Part shown: positions 9,170 through 16,501 of the stretch, in pieces
Layout of the letters: every line of letters begins with the position of its first letter
Position numbering within the stretch: the stretch's first letter is position 1
Position numbers and translations under genes: made by a program
From: a virus
Strand: one strand, 5' to 3'
Virus record (IMG/VR): IMGVR_UViG_3300027792_000013
Coordinates: 51,929-115,928 of that record
Length of the DNA stretch: 64,000 nt
The notes under the pieces: model-generated
The model's input: the letters and a program-made list of their open reading frames with translations, nothing else
Told to the model about the DNA's origin: nothing
Database searches by the model: none

Positions 9170-9799
9170 TTACATAAAAAGATTAAACACTTTATCATTT
9201 TTAAACCATAATCTTTCACAAAAAAGATTGTTTTTATGTAAATAAAAATACAAGCTATTTATTAAAGAAATATCAATCTGTGATTTATATAACATAACCA
9301 ATCTTATTTTATCAAAAATATCTATATTAATAAATGCATGATTAAAATTATTATTTTTTAAAAAATCATTGGTTTTAAATTGTACATTATCGGCATATGG
9401 TAAATCCTCATAAAAAATTAATTTATCATCGGGTAATATATTTTTAAAAGTTTCAAAGCATATAACATGATCTATATGTTCTTCAATTGATAATGGCAAG
9501 AAAACGAAATCATACCAACATAAATTTATTTTAACATCTATGTTTATTTTTAATTTCGAACGTAACTTAGAATCTAAAAAATTTAAGTGAATATAATTTG
9601 CATTTACATGTTTACAGAAACTTTTGTCTTCTTGTAATCTTGTATTATATGGATTTTCCGATTTTATATTTTCATTTAATAGATAATTACTTTTATTAAA
9701 AACCGTTAAAATAGTTTTTTTACCTATTATTCTTTGTATAGATCCACCAATAGAAAAAGCAATATCATCGAAATGTGGTTGAACAAATAATATCTTCAT
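9170..9799 (-). CDS. PIG-L/LmbE-family N-deacetylase
   Basis: 209 residues. The family's two zinc motifs are visible: QPHFDDIAFSIGG at residues 7-19 (P-H-x-D-D followed by G-G) and EEHIDH near 108 (H-x-D-H). PIG-L/LmbE enzymes remove an acetyl group from N-acetyl sugars such as GlcNAc derivatives. Next to two glycosyltransferases, this suggests that a free amino sugar is made and attached, or exposed after transfer. The ATG at 9799 overlaps the upstream gene's stop (ATGA), so the genes are coupled. Confidence 0.8.
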   Translation of the reverse strand: MKILFVQPHFDDIAFSIGGSIQRIIGKKTILTVFNKSNYLLNENIKSENPYNTRLQEDKSFCKHVNANYIHLNFLDSKLRSKLKINIDVKINLCWYDFVFLPLSIEEHIDHVICFETFKNILPDDKLIFYEDLPYADNVQFKTNDFLKNNNFNHAFINIDIFDKIRLVMLYKSQIDISLINSLYFYLHKNNLFCERLWFKNDKVFNLFM

Positions 9800-10239
9800 T
9801 TTTTGTAATCTACCATATATTTTTCCCAGTCATTATAACTAAAAGAATCTGAAATAAATATACCATCAATTGATTCTATTTTTAAAGATACTTGATTTAT
9901 ATTACTCAAAGTCAGATTATTAGTTTTTAAAGTAAATATTTTATGAATGTAGTGATTTGATAATATATAAGCCGGTATCTTAAAAATTTCATCTATTTCA
10001 TATTCAGCAACAATGATATATTTATTTACATCTATTGTTGATAAAAATTCAAATAATTCTTTATTGTCTATTTTTGATTGATTACATGCTCCAAAATAAA
10101 TCCTTTTAATATCCACATCTTTTTCTAGTATATTTTTAATTTCATTTAGAGAAAAAGATCCTTTGACAAATAAAGTTTTGATTTTATCTTTTTCTATCCC
10201 TTCAACTTCTACCGATACAAAATAAGGTTTATCTAACAT
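9796..10239 (-). CDS. Hypothetical protein, partner of the radical SAM gene
   Basis: 147 residues if started at the ATG at 10239 (MLDKPYFVS), which has a GTGAGA stretch before it and overlaps the radical SAM gene by 11 bases; a start at 10266 is also open. It has alternating strands and helices (IKTLFVKGSFS, IKRIYFGACNQS, YIIVAEYEI) that faintly recall half of a radical SAM barrel, but there is no iron-sulfur cysteine motif. I do not recognise the family. It may be an accessory subunit of its neighbour. Confidence 0.55.
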   Translation of the reverse strand: MLDKPYFVSVEVEGIEKDKIKTLFVKGSFSLNEIKNILEKDVDIKRIYFGACNQSKIDNKELFEFLSTIDVNKYIIVAEYEIDEIFKIPAYILSNHYIHKIFTLKTNNLTLSNINQVSLKIESIDGIFISDSFSYNDWEKYMVDYKK

Positions 10240-10945
10240 TTTTTTTCTCACTTTCACCATGATCATTGCTGTATCCTAAACAAGTTTCACATTTTTTAAT
10301 AATTCTATTTTCAATATTCGTTTCCCAAATATTCCCCAAAACACAATCACTACTATCATCAAAACACTCACAACATCTTACTATTTTACCATTAGATAGT
10401 ACTACCACCTCATTATTTACAAGAAAAGAACAATTTTTGAAATCACTCCTTTTCTCTGTATTATTTAATTGACCCAGGTCCCGCAATCGTTTGGTAAAAC
10501 ATTTGAATCCATTATTTAAAAGATCTAGTATAATGTCTTTATATTTTTCTTCGTCAAAAAATAATATATTTATTTTATCTTTGTCATTTTTTATTTCACT
10601 CAAATTTTTAATTGAGTTATAATTGTGAAAGGAAATGTATAATTTACTTAACCCCATTTTTATTAAAGACGAAAAATTACTATTAGTTAATAGAATTCCA
10701 TTCGTATTTAATTCAACTTTTATTTTTTTATTATTTAATACTTTTATTGTATATAATAATATATCTAATTCCAAAAGACTTTCTCCAAAATGATGTAATC
10801 GTACTTTTTTCGATGTGATAATATTACATATATGGTCTATCACATCTTTATCAATTGTTTTAATAGGTCTTGTCATCGCACTTCTTGGGCAATAATAACA
10901 ACTTAAGTTACATTTATTTGTTATTTCAATTTGATATATATTCAT
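10229..10945 (-). CDS. Radical SAM protein with C-terminal cysteine cluster
   Basis: 238 residues. The radical SAM cluster motif CNLSCYYC (C-x3-C-x2-C) is at residues 12-19. HFGESLLE near 52 corresponds to the SAM-binding GGE-type strand, and ELNTNG near 80 is typical of the family. A cysteine group near 192 (CCECFDD) and CETC near 218 resemble a SPASM or twitch domain binding extra Fe-S clusters. Such enzymes do radical chemistry on peptides, sugars or small molecules. Within the 7-deazaguanine island it is a second radical SAM enzyme besides QueE. The substrate is unknown. Confidence 0.75.
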   Translation of the reverse strand: MNIYQIEITNKCNLSCYYCPRSAMTRPIKTIDKDVIDHICNIITSKKVRLHHFGESLLELDILLYTIKVLNNKKIKVELNTNGILLTNSNFSSLIKMGLSKLYISFHNYNSIKNLSEIKNDKDKINILFFDEEKYKDIILDLLNNGFKCFTKRLRDLGQLNNTEKRSDFKNCSFLVNNEVVVLSNGKIVRCCECFDDSSDCVLGNIWETNIENRIIKKCETCLGYSNDHGESEKKNVR

Positions 10946-11278
10946 CTAATAATACTCTTTTAGTGATCCATTTTCATTATCTTCTGATATTTCAATTTTA
11001 ATTTTTCTTTTAGGAAATTTGGTGGAAATTTTTTTATAAAAAAAATCAGATATTGCCTCACAAGATTTGTTATTAAGATTCTTATTTTTTATTAAAGATT
11101 CTACGAAACTTTTGAATAAAAAGAACTCTATATCACGATCATTGTGGAAAACTTCTATCCATATTTTTACATAAAAAATATGACGGTGGATATTTTTTAA
11201 AAATTTTACTTCTGGTGGGGCATCTGTATATCGATGAAACCCAACAAAATTAGTAGTAATCCATATAAAACTATTCAT
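10946..11278 (-). CDS. PTPS/QueD-fold (T-fold) protein, divergent
   Basis: 110 residues from the ATG at 11278, one base after the folE stop; the longer frame has no better start. The order of motifs follows the QueD/PTPS family: a strand ITTNFVGFHRY, then HRHIFYVKIWIEV near residues 29-41 where QueD has H-G-H plus strand, DRDIEF where QueD has VIDF, SCEAISDFF where QueD has TxENLA, and a final strand IEISEDN. I infer a T-fold protein related to 6-carboxytetrahydropterin synthase with a changed metal site (H-R-H). It sits directly behind folE although a normal queD lies at 13564, so it probably has a different job. Confidence 0.55.
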   Translation of the reverse strand: MNSFIWITTNFVGFHRYTDAPPEVKFLKNIHRHIFYVKIWIEVFHNDRDIEFFLFKSFVESLIKNKNLNNKSCEAISDFFYKKISTKFPKRKIKIEISEDNENGSLKEYY

Positions 11279-11279
11279 T

Positions 11280-11894
11280 CTATTTCTTAATGTAATGTAA
11301 AAATTCTTCTTTTGTACTAATATCAAGAAAACAGCCTTTTAATGAAGTAGTTATCATCCAGGCATTCGGTTCTTGAATTCCTCTGATCTGCATGCAACCA
11401 TGTTGAGCTTTAATATAAACTCCACATCCTACCGGTTGAAGTTTTTCATCAATGAACTCCGATATTTGTTCCGTTAATTCTTCTTGAATTTGTGGTCTTT
11501 TGGTAAACCAATCAACAATTCGAGCCAGCTTAGAAATGCCAGTAATTAGCTTATTGGGAATGTATCCTATATAAGCCTCACCAACAAATGGGACAAAATG
11601 ATGAGAACATAATGAATTTACGCGAATTGGACCCAAAACAATCATAGAGTTAATCTGTTTGGTATTGACGAAAAATGTTATCTTTGGAGACGGTTCATAA
11701 CAGCCTTTTAAAAGTTCCCTAACATACATTTTGGCAATTCTTTTAGGGGTTTCGTTTAAATTTTGATCTAAATTCATATCAAATCCCAAGATCTTTAAAA
11801 TTGATATAAAATGAGTTTGTACTTCGTCTTCCATGATTTTCAATTCAGATTCCGTTTTTATCTTATTGTCATTCGCAATTCCTAGTCCTGGCAT
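11280..11894 (-). CDS. folE: GTP cyclohydrolase I
   Basis: 204 residues. The zinc and substrate motifs of GTP cyclohydrolase I are visible: CSHHFVPF near residue 97, GISKLARIVDWF near 125, and HGCMQIRG near 166. The enzyme turns GTP into 7,8-dihydroneopterin triphosphate, the first step to both folate and 7-deazaguanines. Together with queD and queE on the same strand it would supply the base inserted by DpdA. The ATG at 11894 has AAGGAGTAAAA before it, and a promoter (11929-11957) lies upstream, so folE is the first gene of a transcript running toward the glycosyltransferases. Confidence 0.93.
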   Translation of the reverse strand: MPGLGIANDNKIKTESELKIMEDEVQTHFISILKILGFDMNLDQNLNETPKRIAKMYVRELLKGCYEPSPKITFFVNTKQINSMIVLGPIRVNSLCSHHFVPFVGEAYIGYIPNKLITGISKLARIVDWFTKRPQIQEELTEQISEFIDEKLQPVGCGVYIKAQHGCMQIRGIQEPNAWMITTSLKGCFLDISTKEEFLHYIKK

Positions 11895-11928
11895 TTTTAC
11901 TCCTTCTTTTAAATCAATTTATTGGTCT

Positions 11929-11957
11929 ATTATAATATATTTCATATTTTTACTTAA
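11929..11957 (-). promoter_or_regulatory. Sigma-70-type promoter for folE operon
   Basis: TTAAGT, a 17-bp spacer and TATAAT on the minus strand. The TAA of TTAAGT is the stop codon of the upstream gene at 11954. Here the T run after the -35 box is replaced by an A run. The leader is about 30 bases and carries a normal ribosome site. Confidence 0.65.
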
Positions 11958-12562
11958 TATAATCTGGCATGTAAATAAAACTTATCAGCTATATTTGTAC
12001 TAAGATTCAAAATAACTAGTTTTGTTTCAAATATTAACGTCCAGTTATCAGGTAAATCAGTTCCAAATAATCCAGAAGATCCAAGAACAAAATTATGTTC
12101 TACATAATCTCCTTCACTAGTATTTTTTGGTTGAATTTGATTTATTACATGTTTTTTATCAACTAGTTGAAATTCTTCATATCCAATAGAAGCTAGAAAA
12201 TCTATAATCTCGCTTGAAATAGTTTCCACAGATAAAAATTTTGGTTTTTCTTTTAATTTTCTTAAACACTTAATTATTTTAAAATCATAATCTTTAATAC
12301 CAATTTTTAAATAATAAGGTAAACCATAATTAGTAAATAAATCTATTAGAGGAATACAATTTTTATCGGTTATATCGATATTTAATAAACGCAATTGTTT
12401 ATTACTAATATAACTTTGAAATTTATTTTCATCTTCATCTTCATCATGTTCTATATATTCCTTATTAACAACGTTCATAGAAACAACGGTAAACCCCTTC
12501 TTTAAATAAAATTCTATATCTTGTTCATTACATCCGATGTCAAAAATTAAATTCTTTCGCAT
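11954..12562 (-). CDS. FkbM-like protein, methyltransferase core degraded
   Basis: 202 residues behind a clear AAGGAGGAAAAATAA site. The start FDIGCNEQDIEFYLKKGF resembles motif I of FkbM-type methyltransferases (V-D-V-G-A-N-x-G), and LKIGIKDYDFKIIKCL followed by FLSVE resembles their later motifs, where K-I-D-x-E-G is usual. Several SAM-binding glycines are missing, so activity is doubtful. FkbM proteins O-methylate sugars and other small molecules, which would fit with the neighbouring glycosyltransferases. Assignment is tentative. Confidence 0.5.
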   Translation of the reverse strand: MRKNLIFDIGCNEQDIEFYLKKGFTVVSMNVVNKEYIEHDEDEDENKFQSYISNKQLRLLNIDITDKNCIPLIDLFTNYGLPYYLKIGIKDYDFKIIKCLRKLKEKPKFLSVETISSEIIDFLASIGYEEFQLVDKKHVINQIQPKNTSEGDYVEHNFVLGSSGLFGTDLPDNWTLIFETKLVILNLSTNIADKFYLHARLY

Positions 12563-12578
12563 TTATTTTTCCTCCTTA

Positions 12579-12809
12579 TCACCTTTCAGAAACTTTAGCA
12601 AATTTAGCATATTCAGAAAATACAATATCAGTACCATAAAATTCGTTATGTTTATCAATAATTTTAAATATTCGATTTCCACAAGCTAAAAATGATTTGT
12701 TCTCTAAATTTTGACCAGCAAATATATCACTCGTTGGTAATTCTATCAATATATAAACCATTCTTTTGGTTGTAACTGAAATGTCCTTAGCATATATTAT
12801 TTGTGTCAT
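12579..12809 (-). CDS. Hypothetical small protein
   Basis: 76 residues with mixed strands (MVYILIELPTSDIF, KSFLACGNRIFKII). No motif is recognised. It lies between queE and the FkbM-like gene in the modification island, so it may belong to that pathway. A GGAGTATAAAAA stretch lies about 13 bases before the ATG, a little far for a strong site. Confidence 0.6.
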   Translation of the reverse strand: MTQIIYAKDISVTTKRMVYILIELPTSDIFAGQNLENKSFLACGNRIFKIIDKHNEFYGTDIVFSEYAKFAKVSER

Positions 12810-12818
12810 ACTATCTTT

Positions 12819-13562
12819 TTATACTCCTCTTTTATTGCCCCAAAGTAAAACATGAAGTCTTGGGGTAACCCTGAAATCTGTAGTAAATGCTTTTCTTAGA
12901 TTGATTTCTTTTAAAACATCAATTAGAAATTTTAGATCTTCTACCATTTGAGTTTGTTCTGTACCCTTTGGCATTAGATAGATGCAACATTGTTGTGGGT
13001 CCATCAAGTTCCAAAATTTCAACAAATTGTGAATTTTAACTAATTGTTTTGCAATTTTTTCAGGAATTTTTTCCTGAAGGTTTATAACAAACTTCAAATT
13101 AACCGTTTTAATATTAGATAGAGCCACAATATTGGTGAAACAATCTCCGATTTTCTTTATAAATTGTAATTTTGGAGAAATATTTAAAGTAATTTTTCTT
13201 TTATATAGAGGATATTCCATTCGATTAATAAATTCTGTTGGTATAATGGTCCCATTAGTTTCAATTTCAATACCGAAGATATATGGTAATAAATAGATTC
13301 GATCAATAAACTCCATAAACCCTTGTTGAAGAAATGGTTCGCCCCCCGTAATAACTATATTACGACTACCAAATTTTTCAATTTGCATTAGAATTTGCTC
13401 AATACTCATTTCCTGAAATTCTTTTGATTTTGACGCAAATTTTGAATCACAAAAATCACAAGAAAGATTACAGCCAGCGAATCGAATAAATGTTGACAAA
13501 ACACCAATATTAGGTCCTTCACCTTGAATTCCAACAAAAATTTCACTGACCCACATTTTCAT
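12819..13562 (-). CDS. queE: 7-carboxy-7-deazaguanine synthase (radical SAM)
   Basis: 247 residues. FVGIQGEGPN at the N-terminus and CNLSCDFCDSKFA near residues 32-44 (C-x3-C-x2-C) are typical of QueE. NIVITGGEPFLQQ near 70 is the SAM-binding GGEP motif. By family knowledge it converts 6-carboxy-5,6,7,8-tetrahydropterin into 7-carboxy-7-deazaguanine (CDG). It follows queD with only one base between TAA and ATG (GGCTAAAATG), so the two are made together. No QueC, which turns CDG into preQ0, is seen in the window. Confidence 0.92.
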   Translation of the reverse strand: MKMWVSEIFVGIQGEGPNIGVLSTFIRFAGCNLSCDFCDSKFASKSKEFQEMSIEQILMQIEKFGSRNIVITGGEPFLQQGFMEFIDRIYLLPYIFGIEIETNGTIIPTEFINRMEYPLYKRKITLNISPKLQFIKKIGDCFTNIVALSNIKTVNLKFVINLQEKIPEKIAKQLVKIHNLLKFWNLMDPQQCCIYLMPKGTEQTQMVEDLKFLIDVLKEINLRKAFTTDFRVTPRLHVLLWGNKRGV

Positions 13563-13563
13563 T

Positions 13564-14073
13564 TTAGCCTTCTATGATAATCATATTGTTTTCGGTTTCT
13601 GAAAACTCTAATCGATACAACTCAATTGAATTATCTGATTTTATTGTTTCAATAATTTCTGGAATGATTTTTGAACTAATATGACGAAAAAATATTCGGC
13701 CTAAAATTTCAGAGGTTAGACTGTTTGATTCCAAAGGACTAAAGACGATAATCTTTTCTGGATAAATTGAAAATTCTTTTTCTTTTTTAGTAACTACCGG
13801 TAAAGTTGGAAACATTTGATGTAAAATTGGATCTTCGGAAGATAAAAATAAAGCGTGATCAATAGTTTTAAAAAAGTCTTTAATGGGCTTCAAATCATTG
13901 AAATCTATAATCATTCCAACGTTATTCAAACTCCCACCTAAAAAAATAGATACTACTCCGCTGTGACCATGAAGATTTCTACACGCACATTCTATATTAT
14001 AAGCGGTTTTTTTCTGATCATAGATTCGATGAGCATATTCAAATCTATATGTTTTTTTGATTGATGTAGTCAT
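13564..14073 (-). CDS. queD: 6-carboxytetrahydropterin synthase
   Basis: 169 residues. The zinc ligands are visible: FEYAHR near residue 12 and C-R-N-LHGHSG near 30-38, then MIIDFNDLK near 54 and DHALFL near 70 as in QueD/PTPS proteins. A C-terminal SxxELYRLEFSETENN segment completes the T-fold. It makes 6-carboxytetrahydropterin from the FolE product for QueE. A GAGGTAAAGAA site precedes the ATG at 14073, which overlaps the membrane protein gene's stop. Confidence 0.92.
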   Translation of the reverse strand: MTTSIKKTYRFEYAHRIYDQKKTAYNIECACRNLHGHSGVVSIFLGGSLNNVGMIIDFNDLKPIKDFFKTIDHALFLSSEDPILHQMFPTLPVVTKKEKEFSIYPEKIIVFSPLESNSLTSEILGRIFFRHISSKIIPEIIETIKSDNSIELYRLEFSETENNMIIIEG

Positions 14074-14300
14074 TTCTTTACCTCGATTATTGCAACCCCA
14101 CCCAGATAATTCAAAGCTACTAAATATTCATGGGATTTGTAGTTAAGAATATAAACATCAGCTGCTAGGTTAGTACTTCCCATTTCACATAGTTTCGAAT
14201 ATGAAACATCTTTTGTAATGTAATAGGTGTTTAACCCAAACAATAACCCAATCCCTAAAACACCAACCAAACACAAAATTATTGTTTTTTTACATTTCAT
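14070..14300 (-). CDS. Small membrane-anchored protein
   Basis: 76 residues. A basic start (MKCKKT) leads to one hydrophobic segment, residues 6-26, then about 50 residues that would lie in the periplasm. The part HEYLVALNYLGGVAII resembles the GHTYIF...GISI part of the lipoprotein at 46721, so both may belong to one small phage family. The ATG follows TATAAT by only six bases, so the mRNA is probably leaderless. A role at the envelope, such as superinfection exclusion, is possible but unproven. Confidence 0.7.
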   Translation of the reverse strand: MKCKKTIILCLVGVLGIGLLFGLNTYYITKDVSYSKLCEMGSTNLAADVYILNYKSHEYLVALNYLGGVAIIEVKK

Positions 14301-14306
14301 ATCTAT

Positions 14307-14335
14307 ATTATATAATAGATTTGTAAAAAACTTTA
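14307..14335 (-). promoter_or_regulatory. Sigma-70-type promoter, leaderless start
   Basis: TAAAGT, a 17-bp spacer and TATAAT on the minus strand; six bases later comes the ATG of the gene at 14300. The TAA of the upstream transglycosylase gene forms part of the -35 box. It probably drives the membrane protein, queD, queE and onward. Confidence 0.75.
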
Positions 14336-15010
14336 GGATTGTGTAGGTTGAATATTTGTTGAAGTTGTTCTAAATTCTTGCTTGCAAAATTTTGATCTTT
14401 CAATTAGATCTATGTAACTGTAATTCAAATATCTTCCAGATTGCCCATTATTATACCAGAAATATGCTTTGGCTAAATCCCCATTTGCCTCTTTGAGATA
14501 TCGCAAAAATATTTCTGCACCTAATTCAATATTGTACTCCACCTCAAAAATTCGATTGATGTCAATATCGAGTTCATCTTTCCAAACATTGTAGTTAACC
14601 TGAGATACACCATATGCAATAGGAAATCCGGAGGAATTTCTAGATACTGCCAGTGGATCAAAAACAGATTCAATATGAAGTATTGGCAAAAAATTGTAGG
14701 GGTTCAATTTCTTTTTTTGGCATATATCATAGGTGTGTTTCAAAATAGAAGCAAATACTGGAAACCTAGCCTGGTAACCAAATTCAACAAACTTTAGAAA
14801 CTCATAATCCCTAGTGTTTTTTTGATAGATTTCAAAATCCATTCGCAAATTTTTGTGTTCGTTTTTTGCGAATTCATTAAATGTTTTCAAGGTTGTTTGA
14901 TACTTTACATAATAAGCACCCGCGACATTTCCTAAAAACATTATAGATATAATCAAAACAAAGTTCAAAATAATAGACATTCTCAACCATTGATTCTTTT
15001 TGTTTTTCAT
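14333..15010 (-). CDS. Membrane-anchored lytic transglycosylase (SLT domain)
   Basis: 225 residues with one N-terminal transmembrane segment (about residues 11-33). An SLT goose-lysozyme-like domain follows: ILHIES near 113 with the catalytic Glu, YGVSQVNYNVW near 136 (the usual GxxQ motif), and AYFWYNNGQSG near 190 (the AYNxG motif). It cleaves the glycan strands of peptidoglycan. The uncleaved anchor suggests a signal-arrest type lysin or an envelope-bound enzyme. It has a strong GTAGGAGGTCAAC site and overlaps the upstream gene by four bases. Confidence 0.85.
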   Translation of the reverse strand: MKNKKNQWLRMSIILNFVLIISIMFLGNVAGAYYVKYQTTLKTFNEFAKNEHKNLRMDFEIYQKNTRDYEFLKFVEFGYQARFPVFASILKHTYDICQKKKLNPYNFLPILHIESVFDPLAVSRNSSGFPIAYGVSQVNYNVWKDELDIDINRIFEVEYNIELGAEIFLRYLKEANGDLAKAYFWYNNGQSGRYLNYSYIDLIERSKFCKQEFRTTSTNIQPTQS

Positions 15011-15432
15011 GTTGACCTCCTACAGAAAACAAATCGGTCGTCGAAAATAGGAATAAATTCATTTTTAATTTTTTCCCATTTTTCGATCTCATTGTTTTTG
15101 AGCATAGGCTCTATAATGAAAATTTGTTTTTTATCTTTTGAAACTTCAAGAAGCTCTTGAAATGATTTTTTGATAAGTGAAATGCTATCGTCAATTGAAT
15201 CGTTACTGGTATATTTGAAAGGAAATACTGCACGATTATGGACAAACTCAAATACTCTGATTTTCTTTTTAAGTTCTTCTTGGCATAATGAAAACTCATG
15301 GGGTTCAATTCCTGGAATTCTAGTCGAAAATTGATTTGTTACTCTTAATTTTCTACCCAAAGGAAAACACAAAAAAACAACCAATCCATTTTTCATTGTA
15401 CCATTCAAACTCTTAATACTAACAGTCCTCAT
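15007..15432 (-). CDS. Hypothetical protein
   Basis: 141 residues with a ribosome site TTTGGAGTAAAA and its own promoter at 15450. It is mixed alpha/beta with several hydrophobic strands (LVVFLCFPLG, KQIFIIEPML). No family is recognised. It is translationally coupled to the lytic transglycosylase downstream. Confidence 0.65.
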   Translation of the reverse strand: MRTVSIKSLNGTMKNGLVVFLCFPLGRKLRVTNQFSTRIPGIEPHEFSLCQEELKKKIRVFEFVHNRAVFPFKYTSNDSIDDSISLIKKSFQELLEVSKDKKQIFIIEPMLKNNEIEKWEKIKNEFIPIFDDRFVFCRRST

Positions 15433-15449
15433 TTTTACTCCAAAGATAA

Positions 15450-15478
15450 ATTATATTGGATTTTAGCAAAAAACTTAA
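15450..15478 (-). promoter_or_regulatory. Sigma-70-type promoter
   Basis: TTAAGT followed by a T run, a 17-bp spacer and TATAAT on the minus strand, with a normal leader and ribosome site before the gene at 15432. Confidence 0.72.
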
Positions 15479-15488
15479 AAAAATCAAT

Positions 15489-16079
15489 TTAAAAAATTTT
15501 TTCCTTTTTGAAATTTTCATACAACAAATTCAAAGTCCAAATACTATCAACAATATCAGCAAATGGACTCTGCCCAACTTTCATATTAGTTTTTATAGCG
15601 GTTTCTCCGAATTTCTGAACAAAGAATTCATACATCACAACTTTATTTGAATTTCCCTTTCCTGTAGCAAATTTTTTTATTGTTGTTGGGGGATATACGG
15701 TAACTGGGATATTTCTTACATACAATTCGTATTTGAGAATTCCAGTGGCCTCCGCAATTTTGTAGGAATAATTACCCCTAACACCAAACGCGTAGTTTTC
15801 AAATGCTGCTACAATATTAGATGTTTTGTATTCAAAATGAAGATGTTCTATTTCACTAATGAAATGACTTGCTAAATCAGCATAATGTTCAATTGAAGAA
15901 TAACTATCATTTTGTTTAACAATTCTGAAATCAAAGCTTTGATTTAAAGTCTTTTTTGGTGGATCTTTTGTTATCACTAAAGTTTTTATGTTTGATAATT
16001 TCATGGGAAGATCTGAAACGATGGATGCCATAGAAGGCGAATTTAGTGAATAATCAAATGCTATTAATAACGTACTCAT
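15489..16079 (-). CDS. RuvC-like Holliday junction resolvase
   Basis: 196 residues of the RNase H-like fold. The acidic residues appear in order: AFDYSLNSPS near residue 8, AAFENYAFG near 93, and SPFADIVDSIW near 175-180. This is the D...E...D-x2-D arrangement of RuvC-type resolvases. It would cut branched recombination or packaging intermediates, the role of the unrelated gp49 in T4. It sits near the gp46/gp47 genes. The ATG lacks a good ribosome site; translation may depend on the upstream gene. Confidence 0.75.
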   Translation of the reverse strand: MSTLLIAFDYSLNSPSMASIVSDLPMKLSNIKTLVITKDPPKKTLNQSFDFRIVKQNDSYSSIEHYADLASHFISEIEHLHFEYKTSNIVAAFENYAFGVRGNYSYKIAEATGILKYELYVRNIPVTVYPPTTIKKFATGKGNSNKVVMYEFFVQKFGETAIKTNMKVGQSPFADIVDSIWTLNLLYENFKKEKIF

Positions 16080-16097
16080 TATAGATTTATTAATTGC

Positions 16098-16463
16098 TCA
16101 TTCCGCATGTAATACATCTGTTGGGCTATCCAATTTTGTAAATCTTGGCCATCCCGGTCGTGGTGTATCAATATATTTGTACTCTCTTTCCATTCTAGAC
16201 ATATCTCTTAATGTAAGTTTTACAACACGAATATTAACAACTGAAACATCTTTCGGGGATGAATTATCCTTTTCTACAAACATAGCAAATAGTAAAATAT
16301 CTCCAGGAATAATTTTGGTTCCAAATACGGATTTTTTACCAAGCATTTTCTTCAACTTTTCTTCGGTAACTGGTTCAGAATTTTTTAATTGTATTGTAAA
16401 TGCTTTAAATACTTTTGATTTTTTTCTCATAATAAAATCGTCTGGATCTACCCAATGTTCCAT
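16098..16463 (-). CDS. Hypothetical protein
   Basis: 121 residues with an AAAGGAGTATAAA site. A late promoter box lies just upstream (16492), unusual for a gene between recombination genes. It is beta-rich in the middle (IIPGDILLFAMFVEK, VSVVNIRVVKLTL). No family recognised. Confidence 0.65.
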   Translation of the reverse strand: MEHWVDPDDFIMRKKSKVFKAFTIQLKNSEPVTEEKLKKMLGKKSVFGTKIIPGDILLFAMFVEKDNSSPKDVSVVNIRVVKLTLRDMSRMEREYKYIDTPRPGWPRFTKLDSPTDVLHAE

Positions 16464-16491
16464 TTTATACTCCTTTTATTCATCATGTCTT

Positions 16492-16499
16492 TATTTATA
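16492..16499 (-). promoter_or_regulatory. T4-type late promoter TATAAATA
   Basis: A perfect TATAAATA on the minus strand, about 29 bases before the ATG at 16463 and immediately downstream of the gp46-like gene's end. It would put the 121-residue protein and the resolvase under late control. Confidence 0.65.
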
Positions 16500-16501
16500 A
16501 A

